From assembly GCA_014380605.1 (NCBI GenBank), contig JACMJO010000567.1, forward strand, positions 1 to 8,881: a stretch of DNA of 8,881 nucleotides. The letters are read 5' to 3'. The stretch comes from Fimbriimonadaceae bacterium (GTDB taxonomy: Bacteria; Armatimonadota; Fimbriimonadia; Fimbriimonadales; Fimbriimonadaceae). Below, piece after piece: positions 7,151 through 8,881 of the stretch. The position numbers and the translations under genes are program-made. The number at the start of each line of letters is the position of its first letter. Position 1 is the stretch's first letter. The notes beneath the pieces were generated by a model. The model worked only from the letters and a program-made list of their open reading frames with translations. It was not told the origin of the DNA and made no database searches.

Positions 7151-7166
7151 ATTGCTGCATAGCAAT
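7151..7166. promoter_or_regulatory. Inverted repeat upstream of the caspase -10 box, possible operator
   Basis: ATTGCT (7151-7156) and AGCAAT (7161-7166) form a perfect 6-bp inverted repeat around GCAT. It lies just upstream of the TATAAC box, where a dimeric regulator could block or help polymerase. It has no T-run and is too short to be a convincing terminator for the amidohydrolase gene. Regulation is inferred from position only. Confidence 0.3.
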
Positions 7167-7186
7167 ACAGGGGCTTCAAAAGATCG

Positions 7187-8362
7187 CTAGGATGCGAGTG
7201 CAAGCCTGCACATCGCTTCGACTCCGAAAGGAATCGCGTCGTCGTTGAAGTCGAACTCGGGCGCGTGGAGATTGGGGTATTTGCGATCTGGGTTCGTGTT
7301 CAGGCCCAGCCAGTAGAAACAAGCTTTGGTGCGGGCGCCGTAAAAGCTGAAATCTTCGGCACCCATGACCGGCGTCACCGGCTCGGCAAGGACCTCGCCG
7401 TTGAAATCTCTCAAAGCCGACCTCCATCGGCCCTCCGCTTCGGCATCGTTCTTGGTAACCGGATAGCCCGTCATCCACTCGATGGCGAAGCTCGCTCCAT
7501 GGGTTGCGCATACTCCTTCCGCAATCTCGATTAGACGAAAAATGGCGAGGGTTCTTGCCTCATCGCTGAAGGTTCGGATTGTGCCTGAGACTTCCACGTA
7601 GTCGGGAATGACGTTATGGGCGACTCCGGCATGAACCTCGGAACAAGTCACCACGACCGGTTCGAGCGGACTGATGTTTCGGGAAGAGATCGTCTGCCAA
7701 GCGAGGATGATCTGGCTGGTGATCACGATCGGATCGATGGTAGAGTGCGGCATCGCGGCGTGGCCACCCTTACCCGTGATTCGGGCATGGAAAGAATCGG
7801 CTGAAGCCATCATCGGCCCGATGCGAGTCCCAACTTGGCCTACTTGCGAATAAGGGTGGCAGTGCAGACCAAAAATGCGGTCAGTCCGATTTCCAAGCAC
7901 CTTGCCGTCGAGCACTCCATCCTCGCACATCTTCAACGCTCCCGCCCCGCCTTCCTCAGCAGGTTGGAAGAGGAGAAGGATATTGTGGGGACGCTCCGAA
8001 AGTTGGCTCAGAACGGTCGCCGTTCCTAGAAGCATCGACGTGTGGCCGTCATGCCCGCACGCGTGCATGACGTTTGGGGTTTGGCTGGCATAGTGTAGGC
8101 CTGTGTTCTCAAGAATCGGCAGCGCGTCCATGTCGGCGCGGAGGGCAACTGTCTCGGCGTTCTGGTGGGTTGCCGGGAGATGGGCCAAGACCCCCGTGCC
8201 ACCCGCTAGGCTGGCCTTAAACTCAATCCCCAAGGCGGACAACTCCCGCTGGACAACCTCGCTGGTTCGCTTTTCCTGATAGCCCAACTCGGGGTGGGCG
8301 TGAAGGTCGTGGCGGATGTCGGTGATGCGACGGAGGTCGTCCGGGCTAAGGCGCGGGGTCAT
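7187..8362 (-). CDS. M20-family amidohydrolase (hippurate / N-acyl-amino-acid hydrolase type)
   Basis: A complete 391-residue cytoplasmic enzyme of normal length for the M20D family. It hydrolyses the amide bond of N-acyl amino acids such as hippurate, N-acetyl amino acids or IAA conjugates, using two metal ions. Seen in order: DLHAHPELGYQE (19-30), RADMDALP (75-82), HACGHDGH (100-107, metal ligands Cys102 and His104), PAEEGG (134-139, catalytic Glu136 and ligand Glu137), GLHCHP (165-170, ligand His167), the dimerisation-domain GKGGHAAMPH (197-206) and a C-terminal LHAPEFDFND (ligand His366). All expected active-site residues are present. The start ATG 8362 lies 18 nt after the comM stop, so the two are probably co-transcribed. 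No Shine-Dalgarno is seen; TAACCT lies 7 nt before the ATG. Substrate cannot be fixed from sequence, and context suggests no specific pathway. Confidence 0.93.
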   Translation of the reverse strand: MTPRLSPDDLRRITDIRHDLHAHPELGYQEKRTSEVVQRELSALGIEFKASLAGGTGVLAHLPATHQNAETVALRADMDALPILENTGLHYASQTPNVMHACGHDGHTSMLLGTATVLSQLSERPHNILLLFQPAEEGGAGALKMCEDGVLDGKVLGNRTDRIFGLHCHPYSQVGQVGTRIGPMMASADSFHARITGKGGHAAMPHSTIDPIVITSQIILAWQTISSRNISPLEPVVVTCSEVHAGVAHNVIPDYVEVSGTIRTFSDEARTLAIFRLIEIAEGVCATHGASFAIEWMTGYPVTKNDAEAEGRWRSALRDFNGEVLAEPVTPVMGAEDFSFYGARTKACFYWLGLNTNPDRKYPNLHAPEFDFNDDAIPFGVEAMCRLALAS

Positions 8363-8369
8363 GTTGGGG

Positions 8370-8375
8370 AGGTTA
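8370..8375 (-). promoter_or_regulatory. Possible -10 box (TAACCT) for the amidohydrolase gene
   Basis: A TANNNT hexamer on the minus strand, 7 nt before ATG 8362, within the 18-nt gap after comM. There is no -35 match, and read-through from comM is an equally good explanation for expression. It is listed because the spacing equals that at the acyltransferase and caspase starts. Confidence 0.22.
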
Positions 8376-8380
8376 CCGGA

Positions 8381-8881
8381 TCACAACTCCGTCCGATCCC
8401 GATACTGGGCGGCTTCGCTTAGGTGGTTCTTTTCAACAGTTGGAGAGTCAGCCAGGTCGGCAACGGTGCGGGCAACTTTCAGAATTCGATCAAAGACTCG
8501 GCCCGAGATGTTCATGCGGGCCATGATCGTGCGCATGAAATCCTCGCATTCCTGATTCAAGGGGATCGTATCCCTGATTTCGCGAGGGGTCATCTTGCCG
8601 TTGACTCGATGACCTCCGAGCCGACTGCCTTGTTTGTCCCTTGCCCGCAAGACCCGGTCTCGGATTGCGATGGAGCTTTCTCCCTGACTCATCGAGAGAA
8701 GCTCATCGGCTTTGAGTCTAGGCACCTCCAAGTGGAGATCGATGCGGTCCAAGAGGGGGCCACTGATCTTGGAGGTATAGCGACCACAAACGGTGGGAGA
8801 CGAAACACACTTCTGCTCGGGTAGTCCCTTAAATCCGCATTGGCACGGGTTCATCGCGCCGACCAGGATGCACTCGGCGGG
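8381..8881 (-). CDS. comM: YifB/ComM-family Mg-chelatase-like AAA+ ATPase, C-terminal part (cut by the right edge)
   Basis: The last 166 residues of a protein normally about 500 long. The frame is open to the edge, the first complete codon being proline at 8881-8879. PAECILVGAMNPCQCG is the family's conserved segment after the AAA+ sensor region, followed by the paired cysteines of a zinc-binding-like loop (CQCG, KCV, VCGRY), then SGPLLDRIDLHLEVP with its arginine-finger-like motif. The end is the Mg-chelatase C-terminal helical domain (about the last 95 residues: LNQECEDF, ISGRVFDRILKVARTVADL, HLSEAAQYR). ComM is a hexameric helicase that promotes branch migration of incoming DNA during natural transformation. 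The N-terminal Lon-like domain and Walker motifs lie outside the window. It is followed at 18 nt by the amidohydrolase gene. Identification is firm; natural competence of this organism is not shown. Confidence 0.94.
   Translation of the reverse strand, partial: PAECILVGAMNPCQCGFKGLPEQKCVSSPTVCGRYTSKISGPLLDRIDLHLEVPRLKADELLSMSQGESSIAIRDRVLRARDKQGSRLGGHRVNGKMTPREIRDTIPLNQECEDFMRTIMARMNISGRVFDRILKVARTVADLADSPTVEKNHLSEAAQYRDRTEL

Noticed and set aside
7133..7165. TTG start at 7165 for the caspase gene
   Set aside because: Rare start codon, adds charged residues before the signal peptide, and overlaps the inverted repeat and the promoter candidate.
4103..7190. Several short plus-strand open frames within the caspase gene
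   Set aside because: All are 60-100 codons long, lie antisense to a continuous 1009-codon gene with clear domains, and show no recognisable motif.
1..8881. CRISPR array, tRNA or rRNA genes, transposase
   Set aside because: No regularly spaced direct repeats, no cloverleaf or rRNA-like stretch, and no transposase motif were seen on either strand.

Overview
The window holds seven protein-coding genes, two of them cut by its edges, and no RNA genes or CRISPR array that I can see. It looks like chromosomal DNA of a diderm-type bacterium of moderately high GC. Two signs point weakly to an Armatimonadota (Fimbriimonadia-like) or similarly deep-branching lineage: most genes lack a clear Shine-Dalgarno sequence, and a large secreted caspase-like protein sits among ordinary housekeeping genes. 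I hold the phylum call at low confidence because no marker gene is present.

Left part (1-835, minus strand). The 5' end of a UbiD-family decarboxylase gene runs off the left edge. After about 55 normal residues its reading frame passes without a stop through a repeat-like block bounded by two 21-bp, mutually inverted hairpins. Upstream of it, in the same direction, is a 148-residue TPR-like protein of a widespread but uncharacterised family.

Centre (about 906-4042, plus strand). Diverging from these two are a PlsC-type phospholipid acyltransferase gene and a secreted M48 metallopeptidase with TPR-like repeats and a possible BamE/SmpA-like C-terminus. This unit ends at a strong rho-independent terminator.

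Right part (4103-8881, minus strand). Three genes read leftward in the order comM/yifB Mg-chelatase-like AAA+ ATPase (partial), M20 amidohydrolase, and a roughly 1000-residue exported caspase-like (C14) protein with a long helical-repeat region and a C-terminal beta-rich domain. The caspase gene is visibly lower in GC than its neighbours and converges on the M48 gene.

Membrane lipid synthesis (acyltransferase) and envelope proteolysis (M48, C14) share the area, but apart from the short spacings nothing proves a common pathway. The most noteworthy points are the in-frame palindromic element in ubiD, the exported caspase gene next to an exported M48 protease, and a recurring TANNNT-like box 6-7 nt before start codons, which suggests leaderless transcripts.
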